NCBI GenBank assembly: GCA_034687125.1 | Contig: JAQGBZ010000114.1 | Coordinates: 1-64,000, forward strand | Reading direction: 5' to 3' | DNA from: Neelides folsomi | Taxonomy: Eukaryota; Arthropoda; Collembola; Neelipleona; Neelidae | Length of the DNA stretch: 64,000 bases | Part shown: positions 1 through 12,900 of the stretch, one piece after another | Position numbering within the stretch: position 1 is the stretch's first letter | Layout of the letters: each line of letters opens with the position of its first letter | The notes under the pieces: generated by a model | Told to the model about the DNA's origin: nothing | Seen by the model: only the letters and a program-made list of their open reading frames with translations | Databases searched by the model: none | Program-made: the position numbers and the translations under genes

Positions 1-185
1 GAAACGACAGAGATGTATTGAAGAGTAAATGTGACCATCACAAGTGGTGTAAATAAAAAGTACCGTCACTGTATATTACATTAAAATAAGGCATACTCTA
101 CATACAGGTTAAACGCATGCTCCTTTCGGTATAACCAAAGTAGTTAAAATGGTTAGCTAATTTTAAAATGTATGTTTGTTTACAG
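1..185 (+). other. 3' end of an intron of the left-edge gene
   Basis: This AT-rich stretch ends in a pyrimidine-rich run and TTTACAG at 179-185, a good 3' splice site for the exon that starts at 186. An in-frame ATG at 168 lies inside the intron and is probably not a real start. The rest of the gene lies outside the window. Confidence 0.55.
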
Positions 186-416
186 ACTCAGCATGTTGAG
201 GTCTTTCCAAGTAAATCGTGTCTTCAATTGAAAATTCGTGAAGTTCGTCAAAAATTGATGTCACAGCCGCAGTCTGGTCAATCTGGATCTGCGACTCCGA
301 GTCCATCAACTCCTTCTGCTCCTGATGTTTCTTTCAATCTTCCTCTCACGCCAGCAACACCAAAAGAACATCAATCTTTACAAGCTCTCCAGCCTTCAAA
401 TCCTGAAGCAATTTAA
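186..416 (+). CDS. Last coding exon of an unidentified gene (C-terminus, partial)
   Basis: The exon encodes about 76 residues and ends at TAA 414-416. It has two parts. The first ([20 protein letters not shown] and following) is charged, looks helical and resembles a short conserved motif. The second is a low-complexity tail rich in Ser, Pro, Thr and Gln, with [12 protein letters not shown]-like sequence and two TP sites. This pattern is common in nuclear or regulatory proteins, but I do not recognise the family. Support comes from the TTTACAG acceptor immediately upstream, codon use like a real protein, and a poly(A) signal about 320 nt after the stop. The reading frame would accept a phase-0 junction at 186. 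Confidence is good that it is a terminal exon and low for any function. Confidence 0.6.
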   Translation, partial: TQHVEVFPSKSCLQLKIREVRQKLMSQPQSGQSGSATPSPSTPSAPDVSFNLPLTPATPKEHQSLQALQPSNPEAI

Positions 417-740
417 GCCTCAATGTTCGCAACTGGAAAGTAACTGGAATGTTTCCTATGTCAAAATAGGAGATAGTTGTGTGTATATTATACGGATTAC
501 ACGGGATTATGACACAGAAAACAGAGTAATTTGGAGGCTCACTCATATGGTCAGAAATATTAAATACAATTTATATTATTCACTTTCGAACAGTGAAAAA
601 CAGGATTTAAATGACCAATATAAGAACTCAACGGTTCCCCCTCACACACCCACACATCTTTCTAGGCATTTTAAATTGAAAAATCGTAAGTTTAAATTAT
701 CGAGAACGATTCTAAAGTACTATAATACTTATATAATAAA
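417..740 (+). other. Likely 3' UTR of the left-edge gene
   Basis: The sequence after the stop codon becomes AT-rich and has no further plausible coding. AATAAA at 735-740 is the first canonical poly(A) signal downstream of the stop. A long overlapping ORF at 325-762 in another frame has unremarkable composition and is treated as chance. Confidence 0.4.
735..740 (+). terminator. Candidate poly(A) signal AATAAA
   Basis: A canonical AATAAA hexamer lies about 320 nt after the stop codon of the left-edge exon. Its position fits a short 3' UTR. In AT-rich DNA such hexamers also occur by chance. Confidence 0.4.
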
Positions 741-3700
741 ATATATAGAGCCTTGGCTTTGAGAAAAGTACAAAGTACAAAAAAATATTAACAAATTATT
801 ATTCAAATATTAATTACTTTCATGGATAATATAATTTGATAGTTCTAAACCCTACAAATAACCTACAAACTACAACTTCTAGTTTTAATTAGGATACAGA
901 AATGCAATTTTAAATGATAATAAGAAAGAGGTACTTGGCATTTTCTAAACCTTTGTGCACTCGTAAGTGTAAATGGAGTTTATGTCAAAGTTGCATTCTC
1001 TTTAAAGTTAATGTTATAATGATAAAGTATTTGGTAACTAATTACATTGTTATTTTTAAATATAATAGTTACATTACATACAATTATTAGATTATAGTTA
1101 AAGCGTTTAACAAATAAAATATCTTTGTATTTTGATTTGTGATCTATAGAAAGATGAAATCTTTTCAATCAGTTATATATTATAAATATTATATTATTAA
1201 TAATCATTAATGGTAAAAAGAAGATGTATTCTTAATTAGAGCTAATATTGTGCATTTTTGAAATGATGATTGTTAAAAATCTTATCTTCAAATGTACTAT
1301 AAATACTTAAATGTAAATTATAACATTTTTACATTCAAATTCTTCTCAACTCTTTAAATTACTTTGTACTAAAGAGTGATTTGGTAGAATCTTAATTTAG
1401 ATCTATTTAGCTTACAAAAACTGGCTTCAAAACCTAGTTAGCTCATCTGTTTAGAATTTGAAAAGCGTTGAGTATTTTAAATTGAATTACAATTTTAAGT
1501 TAACTTTGGACTTGAATCAATTCAGTCTTTGAAATATCGTGTAGGATGTAAGACAAATATTGATAATAGGATATTAAGAAAGAGTTTGAAGATTCTGGCT
1601 CATAAAATGTATACTATAACGTAAAACTTTTAGATTGTTTTAGTCTTTCGAGTTATACGTTTGCATAATTATTGCAGCCAGGCTTTGAAGAAGCGTCATC
1701 TCAATGAAAATCTTATTATTAGGTTTAAGTATTTGAATTAAGTTTGGTCGAACAAAGACTTGAAAGGAAGTGAACGATGGAAGTTAAAGGCTAACACTAA
1801 TTAAATTGATTTGTTTTTAATTGGGTATTATTTATTTGCAATATTGTTTGGTTGGCCTTTAGCTTTATCTATATAATGGATCATGGTTTTGGATTTGAGG
1901 TTCATTTTTTATCATTTTTTCTTTATTATATTTATTAGGCTTAGAGAGTTGCTTATTATTATGATAATGAAGCTTACAAAGTATGAGACTAAGGATTTAC
2001 TGGCCTTTGTTTTTTATCTTTCTTTTTCTCGAGACTTCATTGTGACTAGAATGTTGAATTTTGTTAGATATTAATATTTTGATCAAACAATCACTCTGAA
2101 TATTACAATTATCGTGTTTTTAACGCCAAGTTTCCTCTTAAGTGCAATTCTTCATACCAAAGTTTCCAGAGTTGCTAATTTGTAAATGAGGAAGGCTAAA
2201 GGCCTTCAAAGGCACAACGACTCACTACGGACATTAGCTAATTTGAAAATCATAGAAGATAAAATAAATATATAAGAAATTGAATCATTGATTATGAACA
2301 ATGATAGGGAACAGAAAGAGTAAATGAATATTAGGAAGATATTATTAAGCTTTCCAAAGTATTAAACTTATTTGCGTATAAAATATATTTAAATATTTAA
2401 TCAAATTATGGAAAGTCGCATAGCCTTTATATTAGTATTTTAATATTACCCATTATTAAAGTAGACCCGTCTACGACACGGAACCAAGGAAGGAGAGGGG
2501 AGAAAATTGATTTTTCTTTCACAGGATTCTGATAAAAGTATGAAAGTTCTGTTGAAATGGAAAAACTTTTTAATGACTGATATTTCTCTTCTTTCTCGTC
2601 GCAATTAAGTGGAAATGGAAAAAAGTAGATCTTGGAGTTCAATTTCTTTTCTTTATTAAGCATAAGCCTTGATTATCCCTCCTGACACAAAGCTGCAATT
2701 TCTTTTTCATTAAGAAAAATGAAGGAGGATTGACGATTTCCACTTCATTCACAATTAAAGGAAATTGATTCAGTAATTCATCCAAGTTGAACCAGTAAAC
2801 TATTTTGTTCGTATTGCAATTTTAAAGGCTTTCGCCAACAACTTCAACGTTCACAACCAGATTTATTTACATTAAATGTCCATTGCGAGTTGTTTAAATG
2901 TTTGTAGGGGATTGATCACGAAAGACCACTTATACCGACTAAACAAATGAAATGTTAATTATATGAAATATTATATTATTGTATTAATTTAGCCTATTAC
3001 TGTTGTTTAATGAGAATTTAAAATATTGAACAGGATAAATCCTCCTTTCTTTCAACAAACAAATCAGTTATTTATAATAAAACGAAAAATCTTTATTATA
3101 ATAAAGAATTTATTTAAGATACATTACATACACATCTAAATATAATAGATAGTTGAATTATAATTGCCCAATTATAAAATAGCAAAATGTGAAATCTATT
3201 TGAAAGGGGGTAAAGGGCATAGAACTATACACTATATAATAGTTAAAAAATCTAATTTAATTACATAATACTGTTGTCTTATTATAAAAATACAAACTAC
3301 GGATATACAATATGCATAAAGTACATACAATCCATATACATTTAATAATATGTAAAAAAAATTATAAAGAGATACATCCCCTATTAATCACAATTAGGTA
3401 TAAGAATTGAATTATTACTAATCTCTCAAGTAATTCAAGGTGTTGGTTCGATTGTGTAATTGTTTGGACATATTAGAATATTACATTATAACTTACTAGA
3501 AATTAAGTCTATATTCAGCTAAATTCATGTATTGTCATTGTCTATAAATATTATACATTATAAATACATTATAATCGATCGAATAATCCAAACCTACATA
3601 TTACTTATTATCAAAAATACGAGTCTACTAGGTCGAGATGAATCATCTCAGAAAACTTGAGTAGTTTAGATTTACTGATACTGGTGTCTACCATTAACTA

Positions 3701-3990
3701 TCGAACGTTTTGAAATCATGTTTGAGAAATAAAAAGTAAGATGAAACTATAAAACATCATCTCATTTTATTATCATCCTCCACAAAATCATAAATGAGAC
3801 AGAGTTCATCACTGGATTCTTTTCATACTGATAGGAGAAACGCGATCCGGAATTATGTATATAATATTCGTTTATTCAATTTTTGTTTGTTTCTCACTCT
3901 ATGTAATTATGTACACATAAGTTGTTCAAATGGTTCCACCTTTGATTTCTCAGCTGTAATTGATTGGTTATTGTAAGGCGTAGGCCCATT
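741..3990. other. Gene-free AT-rich region
   Basis: The sequence is strongly AT-rich, with many short A and T runs. Reading frames are short and low in complexity, and none looks like a known protein. No tRNA, transposon protein or tandem array was recognised. Confidence 0.5.
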
Positions 3991-6900
3991 CTTAATTGCA
4001 GGACGAGGGTGTAGAAACGCTCAATTTATTGTAGCTGTCAAGAGGTGAGTGGGAAGGGGTGAGTGAGACGTGATTATACACACAGATAGCTCTCGAGGGC
4101 TCTTTAGAATGAATTAATAATAATAATTGGTTGTAAGCTCTCACCATGGTCAGGTCAAAGAAGTGATCCGACCTTATAGCAGAGAAGCAAAAATTAGACG
4201 ACACAAACGGCAATAATGGAGGTTGAACGAGCCGAAGAAGGCTCGGTGTATTGTGTAGATATTTACATGGACCTGAACGAGCTAATGGATAATCCTGCTC
4301 ATGAGGCCCATCAGAATCTCATGACATGAGTCGAGAGGCTCGACTTGACTCCAGATTTGCATAATTGCCAAAGGAATTGAAAGAAGGTGATTCTTCATTT
4401 TTATCTTGGAGGTTTTCTCCCCTCCTTGGGCATTTTGGAGAAGGGGGGACGGCGCTCCATCATTATTGTCGAAGACGGAGGTAGACGCAGACGAGAAGGG
4501 TTGAATAAGGGAATATCTAAATAAGATAGGAAGTTGCGAGTCGAGGTTCATGTCTCCCAAAGTGTCAGCCTTCTCCCTCCTCCTTTTCTACTTACTTGAA
4601 CTTGTTCGTCCTCCTCCTACTCCAAAATCCCCAAACCGAACGTGTGAGGTAAACGGATAAAGAGGGAATGTAAATGGGAATGATTCAAAGAGGAGAATCT
4701 TGTTCTGTATTCAACCCAGTCGCCCTCACCACTCACTCGTGTGCATTCTAAGAAGACGGAGGCGGAATCTTAGGTGGGAAGCTGCAATGGGACATTTTAT
4801 CTTCACAATGAGTTGGCCAAGTCAGCGAAGTCGGGGAACGAGCCCATGATTGACATTAATTTCCCTCTTGGGTGATTAATCGTCCTCTGTCCTTCGCAAA
4901 CTCATCTTTCAAACCAGGAAAAGGAGCCCAGGCATAGGTTTACATAGAGATAACTTCCCAATCCTGCTCCAACTCAGCCTCTACTTCATACGCAATGACT
5001 TTCCTCTTAATCTATGCGAGGAGTTATATATGCGAGAATGCAAGAGAATTATCATGATTGACAAACTTCATTTTGCCCTCTCATCTTCAAATGGTCCTTG
5101 AGCATGTTTGGATTCATATATTCAAAATGACTTCCTTGGAGGTCTGGGAAATTCGCGAGATTCACGGGGTAATTTCTGAGAGGAAAGTGACAAAGTTTGG
5201 CTGGAGATTGTAAGCGATAGTGGAATTTAAGTGTATAATGGGGTCATTTCCTTTCACAGACCCTTGACTTTTACTCTTCGAGGTGGAGGGAGCTGAGACT
5301 GACGAAGTGAGCAGAGATAAAAGCGGAAGAAAGTTATTTCATGAGATTTTTCCACTATTTTCACTTATATTTAACAGACACAGATATGAGTGTCTCTTTG
5401 GGGGCGAACGGTCATTTGTCACACGTGGAAGAGGAAATTGGACGATAAAAAGGAGAGGAGAGAGAGAAACGGTTTTTTATGTTTGCTCAGCTAGTAATTG
5501 CTTTTTACTTTTGTTATCAGAAACTCATCTCTGAATTGCTTTTCCTGGAAACTCAAACTTTTCCAGAGGCAGAAAGAGGAAGCTCCATGGTCGTTTTGCC
5601 AACTCACCTCTACTCCTTACGCCACCCGCACCCTTAAATTCTCTATCAAAAGGTAGGATTTCTCCGGGAGTTGCCCCATAAAAATGGCGACATGAAATGA
5701 AACTTTTCCTACTTCTTCCACCTACAAGTTTTTACGGGGGAGTTTGGAAAATGTGTCCTAGGAAGGAAGGAGCTCTGAATTTGACACCTTGGTCCTGTTC
5801 TTGCCCTCTCATACATAAACATCTATTTTCCTCCCCTATCTTTCCCCCATCGCTCTGTTTAGGTAGGATCGGATCACTTTCAACTCCAGAGAGAACAAAT
5901 GCCTTTTTTGCTTCTAAAAGTGGAAGTGTATTTATGGCTTCCTTCGTCCCTCGATAAGAATTTCAAAATTCTAAAATTGGTCTTTGGAGCCTCTTTGAAC
6001 CCAAAAGAACTCTACTTTAATAGGGCGGAATGAAGTGGACGTGAATGGAACGTCGTGACGGCCCCCACCGTGTCTCGCTTCCTCGCCATCCCAGAACATT
6101 CCAAGTGTGCAAAATTATACGCGTGTATATTTGCAGACAGAGACCAGGGCCGATTCGAGTGGGAGATGAGGACATTTAGTGTCACGACCGTTGTTCGTAA
6201 ATCCACCCTATTGGATTACTAAACGCTCATTTACACGCGGGAATTTTGCTCCGATCCGGTTCTTTCTCCCATTTGAGGGACTCTCTTGACGCTTCCTTAC
6301 AGCCCAAACATTGAGTCCTTGATGGGTTGTTGAGACAGCCGGCTGGCTCCGAAACTTCCCCAGATATACGAATTGTTACCCTTAATATACATGTCGTGGA
6401 GAAGGGGCGGCAATAAGACCCATTACTTATTACACCATTATTTAGCTCTGAATTCTCACTCCAAGAACTTCCAAAGAGCGAAGTTCCCCTTCTTCCTCCT
6501 TCAGAGACATCATCTCATCCTCATCCACCTCGGAAGCTCCCCTTCTTTAATCGACCAAAATTCAAAACTTTGTTCATTCCACCATCTTCTCACTTCCAAC
6601 ACCGACCACGACGCAAAGCCCACCCAAGTCGAGAATGAAAAGCGAGAGTCCTCAGCTCCCCTTTCTTCCCCTCGTTAACTCACCCATCATCTCTTTTTAA
6701 CCAGCCTTTCATTTCTTCATTCACTTCTTTAAGGAGCTGAACAAAGAAACTTTCCACCTCACAATCGTCTTAAACTGACTCTCCATGTAAATTCCCCTTA
6801 AATTGTCTTCTCTTGACTGACGAGATAATGCATAGTAAATTCTCTTTTTTCTCAAGGAGAACTGAATTTATTACTTTCGCTTTTGTGATTTTTTTTATCT

Positions 6901-9900
6901 CCCACCAAGTGATTGTTTAAATGAATAAAAAATGCCGTCTCCCCCTCAAAGAACGGACGAGGGAAGTGTAGGTGGCTAAATGCTCATTGTTATATTTGGA
7001 CGGGCGGTGAAATAGAACCATGATAAGAAGGTGATAAACGGAGTGAATGTATTTTGATTCCTAAAGCCCTCGTACTCCTTTGCTTCAACATTGTTTGACA
7101 TTTCCCTTTAAAAAGGAACATTTCAACACTGGATTCTTAAAAAGACTCGGGACATGTAATTCTCAAGGGTTGGTTCTAATTTACGGTCTAAATCCTACTC
7201 CCTCTCCATCAATTGTAGTTTATCAACCTTATAGAGATTAGGGTTTCGAACCCAAGTATTTTCCTAAGTAAAGACTCAAGGAAGATCTTGTTCGGGTATA
7301 AAAATGCCCTTTTGTATGCCAGGTGCGCTACCCGTGAGCTTCCTCAAAAAACCCGTTTTACTCCTTCGGGTGTGAAGGGAGCAGAAGATGAATGTGACAC
7401 TTCATTAGAGTCTACTTTATAAGAAGGGCTTTTAATGATAGTGCTAATAATAGTGATGAGAGCGGAAGCAGGGTAACAAGTTGGATGCTTTTGTACTTTC
7501 ATCTTAGGAGTACTTAAGGGAGCGTGAAGGAAGAGGAAACATCATACAATCCGAACGACCCTCGCTCTGACCCAAAAGGCTCTAATGAGTCGACTATCTC
7601 GAATTCTTTATGAAAAGGATACGTCGGCCTAATAGTAAATACACTCAACTTACAAGATGGGTCTTTTGCTTCAACATTCTTTAATTTTTTTTATTATACA
7701 TGACATGCGGGAATTTTTTGAATTTTTTTCAATCAGATAAAAATATTAATCAATTTTGACATTTAGTTGGTAATAAATTGTAAACATTTTCTCTTTAATG
7801 TAAAATAATTATAGTTATTAAATACTTCCTATTGATAAATAGTCCTAAGTAGAAAATGTCATAAACATTAAGCTTCCTTACAAAGCGTGAACGCATCTAA
7901 TGAACAACAAGTTTCTGTAAGATAGTTAAAAACCATAAAATAATATTATTCTACCGAAATGTAACTCTTTTCTAACCCTTTCTATTACTATTATAAAAAT
8001 CCTATATTTACTGACTCGAACTGGCAAGTAAATAGTTTGGTGCCTTAAAAACTTTTTTCTTCTTTTATTTGGATGAGAAAGGGTTGAAGAAACGCGAAAA
8101 GGACATTTAAGAAATTCCCTGTTTGTTTAATGGCCAATTATAGGACAGTAAAACGGGCCGTTTAAACCATTTATAGAGTTGTAAGTCCCAGTGTTGTAAT
8201 GGTGATTGTAAGAGAAGATAGGGAGCTTATGAGAAAAAGCTCTTAGAAGATGGGAAACGGAAAAAATGAAGAAGACCCGTCTCCTTTACAATGGCCCATT
8301 CGGACTCTCTTCACACACACCAGGAGAATGGGAATGAAATGTTGTTGAAGGGGCAGGAGACAGAATTAGAGAAGAAACTCTCAAAAAATCCGGTTGTCTC
8401 ACAGAGCTTGAGCCTTCATGTTCAACTTGGAGTCTTTTCCCCTCAATTCAACGAGTCTTCGGCTTCTTTTCTCCTCAAACATTCGTTTTGCCGTCTCCAA
8501 TAAGTTGGAGACAATACACTTAGATCTTGCCGAGAGTCGCCTTTCGAATCCTCATATGCCATCCTGAAACCAGTAATCGACATTGACTTCTCCTTTTGCT
8601 TTGAGAATTGTACACATACTTCCCCTTCAAGTGCCTTCTTCCGAATGTTCAATCTTCCCCGACGCCGTAGGAAGAAATGAGAAAAGATCCACCGTCTCGG
8701 ATTTCTATACCAGACACACTTAAGATAATGGGAACAATGCACAAGAAACTTTCCTTCCCTCTTCACCGTGAGAGGGATTTACTCAAACAAAGTAAAAAAG
8801 GGGGAATGAAGACAGATTCATCGTGTAAATTCAAATCACATGTATAGGAATAGAGTAACAAGAGAGTAAATAATCCAGTTATCCGCCTTCATAAACAAGG
8901 GGATGTTGAGCTGGGATGAATTTAGTGGGACAAGAGAGTATTAAAAGATATTTTGTATCTCATATGTAAAGCATAATCATCATCCCAAGTAATGCACTCC
9001 TGTTGGAGAAACTGAAGAAGTTTCCCTTGCAAATGAAAAACCCACATGTCTTGAACTGTAGTGGTACAATGCATACTTGCACATTTATTAAGTACAAGAA
9101 ACATTATCCGTTTCATCGAGATGACTTCAAGAACACATGGCGGTTGATTCATTCGTGTGGTCTTGTGTGTTATTCATCCATAAATCTAGAGAAAAGAAAG
9201 AACCACTAATTGGTGACAAAATAATTCCTTCAGCTCGGCCTCAGCTTCTGCCTCGGGGATTAAGTGAGATTGAGATGCTCTTCTTCTTCATCCCACTTGT
9301 ATTAGACCTTAAGGCTAATGTTCCATCACTGGGGACTTCCCACTCCTCCTATTAGCATTCATCTTAAGAAGCCGTCCTTCTCAACTGAATCAAATTCTTT
9401 TCCCGACCGTAATACACAAAGTATATCTTAAGGCAACTAATACAGATATGTACAGAAGGGGGCTTAGGGTTATGTATGCGAAGCTTGTAGAATTCTAAAT
9501 TCCAATAGAAAGTATTTAATGGGCCATACTCCGCCCATCTCATACTATAAAGCTATTTATGACCCAGAGTTTGACTTCAACTAAGTCCCACAATCTGTAG
9601 AGATTCTTTGAAGAAAATTGCCGAGAAAACGGGGATCGTTGGCGAAGAAGTTGGCCATTATTAAATTATCATGGAGGGATCATGACTTACGACTTCAATC
9701 CTTATTCCTCTCCCCTTCCTCCTGAAACTCAAAAGTGAAATGAAATCTAGCGGAAGATTCGTCTTCGGCCTCCTTTCATTTAATACTCCTCATGTTTTAT
9801 AAAGACTCCAATTGGGATTTAGAGTTCCAACCTCAGCAATTTCTATTCCTCCCTCAGTGGAGGAACAGACGACGCTTTAATTCTCCCTAGAAATCCCGTA

Positions 9901-12900
9901 GAAAATGGATTATACCCAAGTCTGGTAAATTCCTCTTATGGTCTTTCAGGAGAATGGGATAATCATGAAGAAAGGGCGTGTGGAGGACGAGGTGAGAGGA
10001 GGCAAGAGGATTAGTCCATTATCCGGGTCAAGAAGAATGGGTCGGATGATCTCAGGGAAATTGAAATTGAATGGGAGAGTGAATCTGGGAATGATAATAA
10101 TATAATCTCTTCCACTCCCACAAGGCGACTCGGATGAACCAGCGAGGGGAAAAAAGCCATAGTGAGGAGACAGATGTGATGAGCCATGGGATATCTCCTC
10201 CGCCTTCCCAACACATCAAACCTACACGAAGGCTCCCTGATCAAGAGAATGATGGGCAAAAGGGATCGCCTTCAATAGAATCTCCCTCATTGTTCGAACC
10301 TGTAGGCGTGTGTTTAGTGTCATTTTATCAGGGGAGACAAATAATGCTTTGGAGATAAATGTACTCTACTCGACTCATAAATAATCCTCATAGTTGAGGG
10401 ATGTCAGAGAATGAAGCGATTAGAGTTCTATAGGGGAAACTGCGTCAGGTGGAGGCATAACATATTCTTTTATATCTGACTGCTTATGAGGGGGGAAAAG
10501 TGGACGTAAAAAGCAAAGACTTGACTTTTACTTACTTCCCTTTATGGGTGAGGCTTTAGGAGAAGAATAGGAAACACAATAGAGAATTTAAGAACTACAA
10601 AGTTTCATCAAGTCTTCTATTGTCCATTACAATGAGAATTGAAGCAGTTCAAATCGCTCCTTCTATTTGTCTCTTAATGCGTCTCTTCTCAAGAAGATCA
10701 TTTCTTGATGATATCATTACCCTTCACTATTAGCTTCATTCGTTCCAAATAAAAGAAATACATATTAGCTTTTTAAATCTCGTAAGAAGGAGATAATGGC
10801 TCTTCAATTACGCCTCTCTTTTCTAATTTTTAAGACAAAGCACACGCGGACCTCCACTTGCACATGTATGGGCTCATCTGTGCTAATGTATTTATTACAC
10901 GCACATGGACGTAATAATGAGAATGCGTAAAAGTGTGAGTGCAGGGTTTCAAGTCGATGATGAGGCATTCTAAATGCCCTGTAATCAAATATGGTTTAAT
11001 CTTGTCTTAAGTCTCATTAGCTCCGCCGATGTACTATACATGATGCGTTCCATTAAATCTTCCCAACATTCATCCTCATCCCAAAGACAATGAAGTAATA
11101 ATGATGGAATCGCAATCAGATATGTACACACGGCATTGTAAGGCGACTCAGGGCGGAGCTTCAATTTATCCCGGATGGCTGAAGAAGGAAATATACCTTA
11201 ACGAATGTGTGAATTGAAATGAGTTTTCCGCATTCGACAATGACAATGAAGGGGGGATGAGTGTGCCTTTGAGGCTTAATTTGACTTAATGTGTGCCCTT
11301 CAGAGCCGACTTGAAGATAAAAGTGTTAAAAGCCTCTCATGAAGGTGTCAAAATAGGTTAACGCACTCCTCCGTCCTTCGAAACAAAAGGGAGTGGAGAG
11401 GAAGAAAAGACGTCGAATTACATTGACAGCTCGAATGGACAGAGTCAAGAGCGGAAAGACTCCCAATAATATCACAAGTGCCGAAAGATTCCCCATTCGC
11501 CGCTGCTCTCAAAAGAAGCCATAGAGGAAATGTGGGTTCTTCTTCCGCAACGAGGGCTGCCCATCCTGATGGGTTGATGGGGCTGGTGGGGGAATGAGCC
11601 CGAGATTGAATTGTGGATTTGAAGTGGAAATAGCGGAAGAGTGGACTCGTGTGGACTGCTGATCTCTTCTTCCGACCCTAACATAAATCGGACCAAGAAT
11701 CACACATGTGACTTGGATTTACAATCCGCCTCTCATGAACCTCGGAGCCTCTCGGGTTCCAAACGGACCGTGGAGTTAAAGACTTCTCTGTTGTTTTTGC
11801 ATGTGTAGAATTTAATGGGAAATTGTTTATTTTGAAAAGGCACAAGCTGGACTTGAGTGAGAAAACCGGATATGAGGTAAAGACTTTATTTTCCCTCTTT
11901 GCAGAGCTCTACTTCGACTTAATGCTCTCGAGGAGTGCGGCGTGTGTATATTTTTCGAATTTGGGCAAACCCCGAGGCTCTTTCTATAACTCACAAATGA
12001 GAAGTTGGAGCAGTGGAGTCAAGTAAGTAAGTAGGAGGAGAAACAAAGGTCCCTTTTCAGCTCTTCAATCACTTTCTTTGCGGGAAAGTTTTTGGCAGAC
12101 TTGGGAGCTTTGGCTTTCTATGGCATATATGCTCACTTCCTCACGTGGATTGTGTTTACACCAAGGAGAGGAATTGAGGTTTCGAGGCTTGAAGAAGAAA
12201 CGAGCCATTGAGCCCATGATGTGACTCGGAGGCATCAAACACAAGAGAAGGAGTGTTCAACCTTCCTCCTCCCAATACTAATAATAATCCCATCTACATA
12301 TTTTCTTAATATAAGGTTCACGACGTCGGAGCCATTCCCTTTCTTCACAATTCCGTCCCCGATTATTATACACAAACATGAGCTATAATAATAAAGGATT
12401 ACCTTGTTTGAAAGGAATTGAAGACTCGTGCCGCTCCGATGTTCCAGTTACTCTCAACTTTTCAGAATTCTTTCAATTTCCTTCAATTCTAGGTAATTTT
12501 AGCAAATACATGCAGGCACGTAAGCAATGGGAAATATTCTACAGTGGTTTGAATAAGGTTGTATAAAAGAGAAATAAATGTAATACGCATTTTATTTGAT
12601 AAAGAAAATTCCAGGGGAATTCTCTTGAGATTCTTGTGAATGTAAAACCAAAATTGGATTCAATTTCCCTGACATACTCTTTTCCTAACATGGATATTAA
12701 ATGTTTAGAGTGAAATGGAATGCATTATAAATTAAATGTCATTTTGCTAAAAGCATTTTTTCAGAAACACATGGAGGATTTTGAATGTGGAAGAAAGAAC
12801 CTATTTGTCAAAGGAATGAAAGAAAAGGATACAATGTCAAATAGCGATTTCAAATGGTTTCAGAATTCAAACAAGGTATATTGCTTGTTGTTGAGCTAAA

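Noticed and set aside
325-762. 145-codon frame overlapping the left-edge terminal exon
   Set aside because: It runs through the poly(A) signal, is in a different frame from the supported exon, and is rich in Tyr, Asn and Ile as expected from AT-rich DNA.
7238-7254. TTTCGAACCC-like sequence resembling a tRNA B box
   Set aside because: No matching A box or cloverleaf arms were found around it.
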